A stretch of 64,000 bases of DNA from Trichomonas vaginalis G3 (taxonomy: Eukaryota > Parabasalia > Trichomonadida > Trichomonadidae). Below the pieces are notes generated by a model. It was not told where the DNA came from. It made no database searches and worked only from the letters and a program-made list of their open reading frames with translations. Made by a program: the position numbers and the translations under genes. How positions within the stretch are numbered: position 1 is the stretch's first letter; each line of letters begins with the position of its first letter. Of the stretch, positions 28,260 through 38,266 are shown piece after piece. The stretch spans positions 18,249,319-18,313,318 of the forward strand of contig NC_067206.1 in the NCBI RefSeq assembly GCF_026262505.1, given 5' to 3'.

Positions 28260-28653
28260 ATGTTTCTACTATTCATTGAGGAGCATGTTTCCTATTTCCA
28301 TCCAATTCTCATAAGTTCTGGTATCACCAAATCTGTGATTCTATCACCATATTTTCCTCTAAATTTATTTACAAAATCTCTCAATTTCTTTACAAAATCA
28401 TATACCTTCAGAAATATTGCCACTCAGATTCAAAAACTATTACAAGAGAACACTATTAAATCAATGATTGCAGCTTCCAAAAACCGTGCTCTAAACTATC
28501 AAAGATCTCTGCAAATGAAAAAAATTCAATGAACAAAGAAAAATCCAAGATGAAACTGCAGACGACTTAGAACAAGAAGCAGAAAATGCAGATCTTGAAA
28601 CTCTCAATGACAATGAAGATGATTCTGATGATCAGATGAAGAGGAATAATTAA
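28260..28653 (+). pseudogene. Unrecognised gene fragment with acidic end
   Basis: A 90-codon frame (28,260-28,532) is followed in another frame by Glu/Asp-rich coding-like sequence ending near 28,653. The first part reads FTKSLNFFTKSYTFRNIATQIQKL and then a basic helix. It looks like the 3' end of a larger gene with a frame change near 28,530. No family was recognised. Confidence 0.3.
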
Positions 28654-28976
28654 AACTGTTTTTTAATTTAAGTGTTTATTTAGATTGTGTGAGATTTTGA
28701 GATATGTAGATTTTAATTGAATAAATGTCGAATAAATTGAGATAAATGAGATGTGTCGGACACACGACCAAAAAGGTTCTCAATTTTGATATTGTGTCGA
28801 GCGGTTTGACAGACACATTTCAAAATATGTTTTATCTTATTACACTAATGCTTAGCAATAATATAAACACTTTCACGAAAAAAATTCTCAATTTATGATG
28901 TAGAATTTTTTTTTGAATAAAACATAATTTTTTTAAAAAAAATCTATTCCACCATAATTGTCGACGCATTGGTTTT
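28654..28976. other. Intergenic with repeated TGTCGGACACAC
   Basis: TGTCGGACACAC occurs at about 28,754 and 28,977, bracketing about 220 bp. The phrase is close to palindromic (GTGTC G GACAC). No gene was seen. Confidence 0.4.
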
Positions 28977-29378
28977 TTGTCGGACACACTTTCGTCATTT
29001 TCAGACATGTATATCATTAATAACATGTTAGAAGTTAGACTTGACAATTCTGGTGCAAATATGGCAAATGTTGAGGAGATGCCAGAAGATATTACGTCCC
29101 AATATATATTCACAGATGAAGATATTGCCAGTATTACGACAGATCTGATGTATTTAGTTGGTTGGCACGAAGATCAGGTTTTTGGGGTTTGTGGAAGAAT
29201 GATAAAATACGATCATACGCAACCATTAAGTGTTTATGAACCTTACAGCAAAGATTTTCCGCGTAATGGAGTGGCAAATTTAAGAGGAAAATGGGATCAA
29301 ATTATTGAAATAAAAGCTCTAGTTCCTTTTTCAGAAAATAGAGGCTATTGCCCCTCTCAAGCATTCGAAACACAGTAA
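28977..29378 (+). CDS. 133-residue hypothetical protein, possibly a remnant
   Basis: Reads MSDTLSSFSDMYIINNMLEVRL and then an acidic block (NVEEMPEDITSQYIFTDEDIAS) and a globular-looking end with GWHEDQVFGVCGRMIKYDHT. Not recognised. Coding-like Ser/Thr-rich sequence follows the stop to about 29,510, so this may be a decayed, longer gene of transposon or host origin. Confidence 0.35.
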   Translation: MSDTLSSFSDMYIINNMLEVRLDNSGANMANVEEMPEDITSQYIFTDEDIASITTDLMYLVGWHEDQVFGVCGRMIKYDHTQPLSVYEPYSKDFPRNGVANLRGKWDQIIEIKALVPFSENRGYCPSQAFETQ

Positions 29379-29594
29379 CAAAAAGTGCCGATGGCCAAGA
29401 CACCTCTTTATGAGAATTTCAATGTCATACTACAATTCAAAAACTCAAATTCCTCTTCTTCTACAGAATATTCTACAACTACAGATTCTACATCCCAAGG
29501 AATTCAATCCTAAAATTCAAATTATCAAACATACGATTGTTTTTGATTCAAATGCTTTTCGGCTTTAGAATCAAAAATAATCATTAGTGTGATA

Positions 29595-29660
29595 ATTACA
29601 CTTTTATTGCATTTTTAACAGGCTTCACGCCTGTATAAAAACGCAATAAAAGTGTAAATT
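29595..29660. other. Long hairpin with two-part stem
   Basis: The outer stem ACACTTTTATTGC pairs with GCAATAAAAGTGT, and the inner stem ACAGGC pairs with GCCTGT around TTCAC. No target duplication was seen. It could be a stand-alone member of the hairpin family of this zone. Confidence 0.6.
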
Positions 29661-29689
29661 TTCCAAATGAAAATTTGTAAAATTCCCAA

Positions 29690-29869
29690 AATGCAGAATC
29701 AACTGATGATTTTCAATTATTAATAATGCCAATGCAAGAAGATCATTATTCTTTATACAACGAACTTGAAGAAGGGTTTGATATTGAAATTGATGGAGAA
29801 GAGGCACAAAAAGCAATAACTATAAAAATCGAAAACGTTTTATCACTTCCTGAGAGAACTAGGTACTGA
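29690..29869 (+). pseudogene. Open fragment without a good start
   Basis: Sixty codons read NAESTDDFQLLIMPMQEDHYS and continue acidic to a stop at 29,867. The composition is protein-like (EEGFDIEIDGEEAQKA). The stop lies inside the first hairpin of array C, so the array probably cut an older gene. Confidence 0.35.
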
Positions 29870-30505
29870 ACCTGAATCAGTTCATTGGAGATACTAGTTC
29901 TCTATATTAGCTGAGAAACTTTGAAGAAATTGTTCGACATTTCCTCAAAATTTCTCAGCTATTTAGCAGGGAAGAGTGATGGACATTTTACGAAAAAGTT
30001 ACACTCCGAAAAAGTGACACTTTCATGAGGGTGTGTCACCGCTTCTCGATCCGTACATTGAATTGAAGATGGAGTTTTTTGAAGCACTGAAATATTGTTT
30101 CCTTGCGTTAAAGAGGGAATTGTTCCCTCTAATGTATATATTCTTAATATATGCATTAGAAGGAACAATTCCCTCTTTAACGCGCCAAAACTTGCGTCTG
30201 ATTGCAAACAATCAGACGCAAGTTTTGGCAATTTCCAGTGGAAATAGGGCCTTTTGAGGCACTGATTCATATATAGTGCCTCAAATAGCTTTATTCCCAC
30301 TTTAAACAAAGGAAACTTTCTCAAAATTTTTTCGAATTTGAGAAAAGTTTCCGAGACTTGATGTGATGACTACTCGCTCTGAGGCACAAATTCTAGATTT
30401 GCACCTCAGAGCGAGAATTTCCTCCGAAGGCTCGGAAACTTTCCCCAAATCAAAAACTGGGGAAAGGGCTGTAAGGACGACTCTGGTACCAATAGGTACC
30501 AGAGT
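29858..30505. repeat. Tandem hairpin array C (two alternating hairpin classes)
   Basis: Hairpins lie near 29,858-29,908, 29,912-29,962, 30,098-30,175, 30,184-30,232, 30,236-30,300, 30,302-30,352, 30,367-30,425, 30,430-30,475 and 30,478-30,510. Alpha members carry GAGGCAC paired with GTGCCTC by the loop. Beta members carry AAACTTT or AAACTTGC. The order alternates again. A gap at 29,963-30,090 holds GAAAAAGTGACACTTTC. The first two hairpins match 38,517-38,636 in reverse order. Confidence 0.8.
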
Positions 30506-30520
30506 ATTATATTAAAATGC

Positions 30521-30805
30521 TCACACGAGAAGCTCTAAGAAGATCTTCTCGAATGAAGAAGCTGCACCATCCAAACCTAACGCACCCTGACCACCCATTG
30601 CAATTTTATTCATAAGAGCTGCTCTTAAACCTCCTCCACCTTGACTTCCTAGCACTCTCTGCGCCAGTAAATGGTTCTGGTACATTTGCGCCAATAAAGA
30701 TGGGTCAGTTGCAGCTTGCTGCATTGCTGAGGGGAGTTTTACCACTGGATGTTTCAAAGTTGTAGCACGTTTTTTACGTATATTCTTACGTAATTTACGT
30801 GGCAT
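30521..30805 (-). CDS. About 95-residue basic, Gln/Gly-rich protein; possible virus-like relic
   Basis: The start at MPRKLRKNIRKKRATTLKHP (30,805) is preferred over an upstream Met. An arginine/lysine-rich head is followed by Gln/Ala/Leu-rich helices and GSQGGGGLRAALMNK. The leader TTTTTTACTATAGTTAAAATG closely resembles TTTTTACATATAGTAAAATG before the Maverick pVI-like genes. The head suits a nucleic-acid-binding structural protein. Virus-like origin is inference. Confidence 0.4.
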   Translation of the reverse strand: MPRKLRKNIRKKRATTLKHPVVKLPSAMQQAATDPSLLAQMYQNHLLAQRVLGSQGGGGLRAALMNKIAMGGQGALGLDGAASSFEKIFLELLV

Positions 30806-31038
30806 TTTAACTATAGTAAAAAACGGTTTTGATAGTTTTTTATATGACACTTTTGTTCAGCACAAAAAAGTACTCGGTCAATGTGCTGTCTCTTTTTTAA
30901 AATAACCGCCAGTTCTCATTCTATAATGGAAACAAGGTTCTCAAAGTATACTTCCTTTGAACGCCTGTAACTTCACGTGTAGCGACGATAGACCCTTACC
31001 AACTTTTCATCGAAACTGAGCTTATATTCACTCAAAAC

Positions 31039-31242
31039 ATGGCTCTTTCCATTAGTTCCAAATCAGGCAAGTCATATACTGTTTGGTTTAACTTTGTTTT
31101 ATTCCATCAAAGTGACGAAGAGGACGTCACAGAAGAAGAGGATAAAAAAGAGGAGGAAACAGTAGAAGAAATCTCAAACGAAGAAACAATAGTTGACGAC
31201 GATGAAGAATTCGGCAAATGGGACGACAAACAAGTCTACTGA
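31039..31242 (+). CDS. 67-residue acidic hypothetical protein
   Basis: Residues 1-28 are of ordinary composition (MALSISSKSGKSYTVWFNF) and residues 29-67 are almost all acidic (EEDVTEEEDKKEEETVEEI). It diverges from the basic gene at 30,805. No family was recognised. Confidence 0.35.
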   Translation: MALSISSKSGKSYTVWFNFVLFHQSDEEDVTEEEDKKEEETVEEISNEETIVDDDEEFGKWDDKQVY

Positions 31243-31299
31243 CTTTCAAATTACGAATAAAAAACTTCATTTTTTAAATATCTTTTTGAGGCTACGGCG

Positions 31300-31352
31300 G
31301 GGTAGGTCACCACCCAGTCACGCTCTCAACCAGAGCGCGGAGGGTGGACCCT
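31300..31352. other. GC-rich two-part hairpin after the acidic gene
   Basis: GGTCACCACCC pairs with GGGTGGACC, and inside it CGCTCT pairs with AGAGCG around CAACC. It ends in a T run, TTTTTTTCC. In a region of about 30 percent GC this stands out. A 3'-end or RNA structural element is possible. Confidence 0.5.
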
Positions 31353-31379
31353 TTTTTTCCTCGATTGAATTCTAAATAT

Positions 31380-33400
31380 GTGCAAATTGATTAATAATTG
31401 GAATGATTTTTGATGCTGTAATTATTGACAAAGGAATTGTTCCAATGTAAACAGCAGCAATGTCATGAAAAATAAGATTCCCTAACCAAGATTTTACTTG
31501 TGGAGAAATATTATTAGAATTAAAAGAAAAAAAATAAATATTTAAAATCTGACAAAATACCATTATATAAAAAAGAAATTGTAAGAGATTTTTAAAGAAT
31601 TTGAAATATTTTGACTAGGATAATATAAGTGCTAGATTATTATTAGATTACATGACATTGAAACATATTAGTCTATTTTAAAAATAAAAATGATTATAAT
31701 AACAATAAAAAAATATAATATCATCTTCTGCTAAACATACATACATGGCATATGTTGTAACATATGGATCGTATTTTGTTTGATTTAACATGACTTCATG
31801 TTGGGCAAAACTTGTCCAGGCGAGCGAAAAGCATTTTCGAATATAAATAGAATAGATGTTGTAAATAGTGCCCATGATACCTTTCTAATGAAAATGTTTA
31901 TTACCCAACACAAATGATATAGGAAATGAAATTCCATTTTTGTGTTTAGAATGTGTGTAAGCAAATAATAAATTTTTTGAATGAAATAACGTTTTGGGGG
32001 CTCAAAAAAGGTAGGAAAAGTTTCTTTTTCGTGAATGATAATCCTTGATACAAGATAGTTGTGATGCGTTAGAGATAGCAACAGGGAAATTCGGAGGAAT
32101 AATCAATTTGCCAAAGTCATAAAATGAAAGCAGTTAAAATTATTAAGTATTCTGATATACCGGATTAAGGGATTTGCCACTTTACTTTGTAAAGTGGCAA
32201 ATCTTGAAAAAATGCCATAGGCTATAAATATTATAAATACTTTATTATTTACGATTTAATGTTTTTAAATTTATTGAATTTAATAAATAATAATTAATAA
32301 AATTCCTCATATAAAATAAATATTATATTAAAAAACCTCCCAATATGGGGTACAGATAGAGTTCCAAAAAGTGACAGAAAATGTGATACAAAGCCTTATT
32401 TTTGGCCCGAAAATTTTAATACTTAAGATTTAAAAATGAAAAATAAATAAAAAATTGATTTAGAGCTTCAAAATATAATGTAAGAAAAATAAAAATTCTT
32501 TTCAAATTCTCTATCATACAGAAAAGCGTCACTCGCAAAAGTGACATTTGGCATATTATGTGTTTATTTTATCAAATATATGCTTCTTATATTTGAGAAA
32601 TATTTATAACCAAATGCCATCTAAATTAATAGATTATAACCGAACAATCCCAGTACAAAGTCCGCTTTACACCCAATGAATTCGAACTTAGCGAATTACA
32701 TAATCATTGGTATGATGCATCAGATCAAGAACTATATTTGTTTGTTGATGGCCAGAAGACGAGTTTACGAGTGAGCTAAGAGAATTTCAGAAATAAATAA
32801 AGCTCAAAAACATTTTCATTATATTATCGATTTTATTTGTTATATTGGTCGAATAAACAACTTAGTATTCTAATTTTACGATTTTTACAAGCTAGCATAT
32901 GAAATTCGGCAAAGAGCTCAAGGTAACGAATCAAAATATATCTTGGATAAAGCGCGACTTCCAAATTTTTTACACAAATATAACTCATTTCTCATACTAA
33001 AATCTCTCCCGCTACTCGGAATTTTATTTTACATCTTAAGTTATCCAAACTAAGTTTGGGAAATTTTAGTTCCAAATCAAATATTTTTTTAATTACAATG
33101 CTTGTTTTAAAAGCCAAATGGCTGCATTTGATTTTCATCAAATTATATTTTACAAAAAATTAAAATTATCATGTTATATGTATTTTGTTTATTGTTATAA
33201 TAAATGCTAATTATATTTACACAATTTTCAACCTTTTTTGATAACTTTTTAAAATCAAAATTTAGTAATTCGATCAACCAGGGTCGGTGAGATACTGATT
33301 CTATCTATGTACCTCGCAGACCCTAGTTCCAAGCCAAAATGTGTGAGTCGAGAGTTTAGATCTCAGAAACTAGATCTACCTCCTCAAATTTATATAATAT
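31380..33400. other. AT-rich stretch with scattered relics
   Basis: No convincing gene. At about 31,608-31,672 a short stretch resembles the Maverick methyltransferase gene (ATGACATTGAAACATATTAG). At 32,168-32,200 a perfect 14-bp stem GATTTGCCACTTTA stands alone. At 32,369 AAAAAGTGACAGAAAATGTG matches 47,170. At about 32,652-32,780 a frame reads VRFTPNEFELSELHNHWYD, unrecognised. A lone alpha-class hairpin lies at about 33,280-33,330 (GAGATAC with GTACCTC). Confidence 0.4.
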
Positions 33401-33409
33401 ATTTACTAA
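33401..33409. other. 9-bp target duplication, left of insertion copy 1
   Basis: ATTTACTAA directly before TATAGATCC. The same 9 bp follow the element at 35,369-35,377. Confidence 0.8.
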
Positions 33410-35368
33410 TATAGATCCGTATTTTTCCCAAGTGAGCGGGTATCTCCAATCCCAGCCCTATCGTCCTCCCAGTGTCAGTTTTCAATATAAAATCCAATTT
33501 TTTTTTGAAAATAAAAATTTCGAGAAATTTTTCTGATTTTTTTTCTTTGATTTCAATAATTCAAAATAAATTTGGGAGTAAAAAGACACTATTTAATGAA
33601 ATTCATATGAGTGAATGTGGATAAATACTCTCAAAACATACAATTTATATATTTTTTCTTTATATTATCAACTAATTAGTGATAATTTTTTTGAATCAGA
33701 TTTTTTTTCATTAAAAACATAATATATAACACAACAATGATGCACACATACGTATCTACACATCAAAATATAAAGCTTGTTTTGGTCTGGGCATCCCAAC
33801 CAAAAATTCTTAAAAATTGAATAAAATTGAATACTTGGGGCTGGGATACCCATCCCAAAACCGAATTGAATTTTTTGAATTAAAGAATATATTTATGTAT
33901 TTATAATATACATGTGATGTCTATAAAAAATACTAAATTCTAAAAAAAATTCAATTTATTCAAAACGTATACTAAGTGATCACTTCATTAGTAGGATCAG
34001 CAATCCTACTAAATGGTGAGAACGCCACTAACTAAAAAGGGAGTCCTTGGAGCTCTTGATCTCTTGTCAGTAGAGTTCATCATGAGGCATGGCATCTACT
34101 GATTAGAGATCAGAGCAATCCTACCTTACCTTCAGGAGCTACAAAGCTCCTAATCGTTACGAGAGTGAGCCTTGGAGCTCCTGAAGCTCATCAGCAGAGG
34201 CTATTTACCATTTGGGCCTCTTTTGATGAAAGATGCGAAACACGTCTACGAACCAGGAGCTCCAAAGCTTCTAATCCTTACGAAAGGGAGCTTTGGAGCT
34301 CCTGAGTCTCCATCAACAGAGTCCCAGATGGTAAATGTCCTTTGCTGATGAAAGATGCGAAACACATCTACGAACCAGGAGCTCCAAAGCTTCTAATCCT
34401 TACGAAAGGGAGCTTTGGAGCTCCTGAGTCTCCATCAACAGAGTCCCAGATGGTAAATGTCCTTTGCTGATGAAAGATGCGAAACACATCTACGAACCAG
34501 GAGCTCCAAAGCTTCTAATCCTTACGAAAGGGAGCTTTGGAGCTCCTGAGTCTCCATCAACAGAGTCCCAGATGGTAAATGTCCTTTGCTGATGAAAGAT
34601 GCGAAACACATCTACGAACCAGGAGCTCCAAAGCTTCTAATCCTTACGAAAGGGAGCTTTGGAGCTCCTGAGTCTCCATCAACAGAGTCCCAGATGGTAA
34701 ATGTCCTTTGCTGATGAAAGATGCGAAACACATCTACGAACCAGGAGCTCCAAAGCTCCTAATCCTTACGAAAGGGAGCTTTGGAGCTCCTGAAACTCCT
34801 TTTACTATAAAATAGGACAGTTTTCTTCTGAGGTTCTCATCAAATCTAAGACTTCAGAAGAAAGCTGTCCTATCAATGTATACTTACACTCTCATGGACT
34901 ACAAGTGTACAATTTTAAGGCAGAGATTATCCGAGGCCTCTCATCAAATGAGGGACCTCGGATAATCTCTACCTTAAGTAGTCAAATAACTTTTCTCACT
35001 ATTTAGGAACAAAAGAACAAGAGTTGGAGTACTTTAAGGCAAGGTCCTTCCGAAATCTCTCATCGAATGAGAGACTTCGGAAGGACCTTGCCAAATCCTT
35101 GAACGCCAATATCCTTGGAACTGAGCTAGAACCAGGGAGAAGTAGCATACTATAGAGCACGATGGTAATCTCGGAAATGCTTATATCGCCCCAAGCACAA
35201 TATTTAAGAAGTCTAACTCATATATACAAGAAGTCAGGCTGAATAGATATTGTGCATATGGTTTGCAGAACTCTCATGATATTTAAAATTCATGTTATCC
35301 CAAAAAGGTGACACTTTGGGTGTATCGTCCATCCCAGGGATGCAAAAATCACATCACCTTGGATCTAT
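33410..35368. mobile_element. Non-autonomous insertion, copy 1 (MULE-like, 1,959 bp)
   Basis: Begins TATAGATCC and ends GGATCTAT, an 8-9 bp terminal inverted repeat, with a perfect 9-bp target duplication. A 9-bp duplication is the mark of Mutator-like elements. It has no coding capacity. Inside are AT-rich ends with GGGATGCCC-like phrases, about four 122-bp repeats (34,250-34,800) and three long hairpins (34,810-35,090). It is an inverted near-copy of 43,416-46,810. Confidence 0.85.
34250..34800. repeat. 122-bp tandem repeats in insertion copy 1
   Basis: CGAACCAGG recurs at a 122-bp step (34,251, 34,373, 34,495, 34,617, 34,739). Each unit contains a hairpin: AGGAGCTCCAAAGCT pairs with AGCTTTGGAGCTCCT. 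Confidence 0.9.
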
Positions 35369-35682
35369 ATTTACTAAAAAAGAATATAAGCGATTTTTTC
35401 TCTCACTCTCTTTATGTTTTTAAGCCATTAAAATTCAATTTAAAATAATAGTGACCCTATAATATTTTTTGAGTGGGGGACAAACTCGCCCATTGTCATT
35501 TTTTCATTAACCTTAAACTTGTAATTTTCGTTATTTTTAATTAACCTTATTTCTTTCCCAATTTCTGATTTATTTTATTCACTTACTATTAAAAGTCACA
35601 TTTTAATAAAATATAATAATTTATTTATAGCATTTTTTACTATACTGTAATAAAAAATTAATTATAATAAATTAAATGTTTA

Positions 35683-37125
35683 TTAAATCAAATGTTTTCT
35701 TTGCAATAATATTTTTAATGTTGAGTAAACAATGTTGGGATCAAGTGTATCATTTTTCAGACCTTTCTGAACAGCTTCAAGCATACTGATGCATTCGACT
35801 TTTTTAAATTGTGTTATTTCTTCGAAATCTCTTGTGACTTTTTTGATAACTTTAACACTTCTCTCTGAATCCAGACCTTTAATTTGCAACTTAATCAGGA
35901 ATGAAGGAACAACACTGGAATATAACTCGATGACAAGTTCATCGAGTCGAAGATTTCGCCTTTCTGGGAAGTACTGGTGCTTCAAAACCTTGAAATGTGA
36001 TTCCGAGATGTTGTTTGTTCCATCTCCTTCATTTCTATAGCGAAGCATCCACTTGTCAAGATGATGGCGCCACTGTCGGTCAAAGTATTCACGGGCAGCA
36101 GGTTCCTCATTTAAAATTTCTTCTAAATTGTTGTAAACTTCATCAGGATCAATTTCTTCCTCTTCAGAACCAAAGACCAACAACTTCATTAAGTTATAGA
36201 AAGTTTCGAAGTTGGAACGATCTTGAAACTTTTCAGCCTTTCTCATGACAGCGCGCAACACATGAACGCTACACCAAATGATCTGGCATAAGGGGATGGC
36301 TGTTTCAACAGCATTTGTGATTTGAGGTGCGCAGTCCATTGAAAAATAAGATGGTTCGCGATTGATGGAGCCAAAATATGCTGTGAGACAAACTTGTATA
36401 TTTTCACTTGTGTCGGGCCAAACGAAAAAATACAAAAACGGAAAAACAATTGATTCCGCAAATTTGCCAGTGACGGCATAAATTGGTATGCGAGAGCGCA
36501 AGAGCTTATAAGTGGAATCAATGTGATAAGTTTGTATTTGATGTGAAAAAGCATTTGCTTCGAATGGGGCGTAATAGAAAATCATACGATCTGGCTCGTG
36601 AATAAACTCGATGAGATCATCCGGAGAATGACTCTTAACCATGTCGACAAAAATTGCAAGAGATGTAACATCATCCGCTGAGAAACTGGTATTGATTGCA
36701 TGAAGGCGTTTAGAAAACTTTTTTAAAGCATCTGTAGATTGTTGAAACATTTCCGGAATGATCCCACTATCAAATGGGATATTAAGATCTTTGAAACACC
36801 TTAATTGTGCGTAAACACGGTCTTGATTTGATTCAAAATATCTTGTTAAATAAGATCTATAAAAATATGATGTAATTTGTTGTGATTTGTTTGGAAAAGG
36901 GGCAGAATGATTGTGGGTGTTAATACATTTTCGTATGTGGTACTTGTCATCGGGAAGTGTATCAACAAGGAAGCGACATGGACAATTCGGCCACTTACAA
37001 TTAAATTGGATTTGATTTCTTTCTTTCCTAGTTTTATATGAATAACTACAACCTGCTTGGATTTCTTATTGCACTCCATACTTAAGCAACTCGATATATG
37101 TGAGTTCGTGATCTTGGATCTGCAT
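35683..37125 (-). pseudogene. MULE transposase with one in-frame stop
   Basis: Read from the ATG at 37,125 (TCATTT initiators directly upstream) the frame runs 480 codons to 35,683, parallel to the 482-residue MULE-2 protein along its whole length. One TAA at 37,066-37,068 (codon 20) interrupts it, where MULE-2 has Gln. The zinc-binding head CKWPNCPC with HNH, and the catalytic blocks HIDSTYKLLR, SMDCAPQI, CSVHVLRAV and NISESHF are all present. An internal start at 36,750 would give 355 residues that keep the three acidic residues but lose the head. The stop makes this copy probably inactive unless it is read through. Confidence 0.8.
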
Positions 37126-37290
37126 TAAAATGAAATGATTTGAAAGAATAAAGAATTTTGAATATATTGGTCTTATTTTGATAAGCTTGGTCGTGTTTTG
37201 AATAGCTTGGCCATCTAATTCAATTATGATCTTTGAAAATTAGGTGAAATAAAACTAAACATAAATGTAAAACTAAGGATATGAAATTTT

Positions 37291-37734
37291 GGTTGTACAC
37301 CACTTGTATGTGCCGGATACCATTGTGTCAATTTTTTTCTGAAATTAACTTTAAAAGTACTAAGTAAGATCATGAGATATAGCAATATATGTTTAAACCA
37401 ACTTATATTTTGGTTGTACACCACTTGTATGTGCCGGATACCATTGTGTCAATTTTTTTCTGAAATTAACTTTAAAAGTACTAAGTAAGATCATGAGATA
37501 TAGCAATATATGTTTAAACCAACTTATATTTTGGTTGTACACCACTTGTATGTGCCGGATACCATTGTGTCAATTTTTTTCTGAAATTAACTTTAAAAGT
37601 ACTAAGTAAGATCATGAGATATAGCAATATATGTTTAAACCAACTTATATTTTGGTTGTACACCACTTGTATGTGCCGGATACCATTGTGTCAATTTTTT
37701 TCTGAAATTAACTTTAAAAGTACTAAGTAAGATC
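37291..37734. repeat. 121-bp tandem repeats in MULE-1
   Basis: GGTTGTACACCACTTGTATG recurs at 37,291, 37,412, 37,533 and 37,654, giving about 3.6 units of exactly 121 bp, nearly identical. They lie upstream of the transposase start, inside the element. Confidence 0.9.
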
Positions 37735-37951
37735 ATTTATTTTTGCATAATATAATGCCAATATGGTTTCTTTTGATTTTATTTCATTTATAAGCAAATT
37801 AGATTTACCCAAAAACTCCACTCCATAAGCGTTCATTTGCTAAATTAAAAAGTGACAATGGGCTAGTCTGTCCCTTTCTCATATTTTTTTATATTTTTAT
37901 AAAGATAAACAATTGTAAAGACTATGATAGTTTATTCAATAGGGTCACTAC

Positions 37952-38266
37952 TCATTTCTCCTTAGATATTGTTTATCTTTATTATTTTTATATTTTTATC
38001 TTAATTAAAATTATTTTTAAAATTATTTTCTAATTTTTGAAATTTTACAAAGAAAAATAAAACATATTTATAATTGTGAGCTTTTTGATTTGCATATTGA
38101 GCAACATATCTGTATAATGTAACCGGCTCTTTTGGATCGTCTTTTTTGTATTTGTAGCACATATATTCATCAAATACTTTTTGATATCTCTATCGCTCAC
38201 ATTTTTATTTTCTCTGAAAAGTGAGTCTTTAATTGTTGTAAACGAAAACGATAAAAACAGTTTGAC
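37952..38266. other. AT-rich spacer
   Basis: No gene was seen. A short frame-like piece with ACCGGCTCTTTTGGATCG near 38,120 has no recognised meaning. Confidence 0.5.

Larger units (their letters stand above)
35450..37951. mobile_element. MULE-1, an about 2.5-kb Mutator-like element
   Basis: The transposase gene at 35,683-37,125 is flanked by inverted sequence: TAGTGACCCTAT at the left outer end against ATAGGGTCACTA at about 37,940-37,950, and further in CGCCCATTGTCATTTTTT at 35,488 against AAAAAGTGACAATGGGC at 37,848. The spacing between the two blocks differs on the two sides. A target duplication was not seen, so the exact ends are uncertain. Confidence 0.6.

Noticed and set aside
37224-37424. 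66-residue minus-strand protein
   Set aside because: It lies across the 121-bp tandem repeats and has no support.
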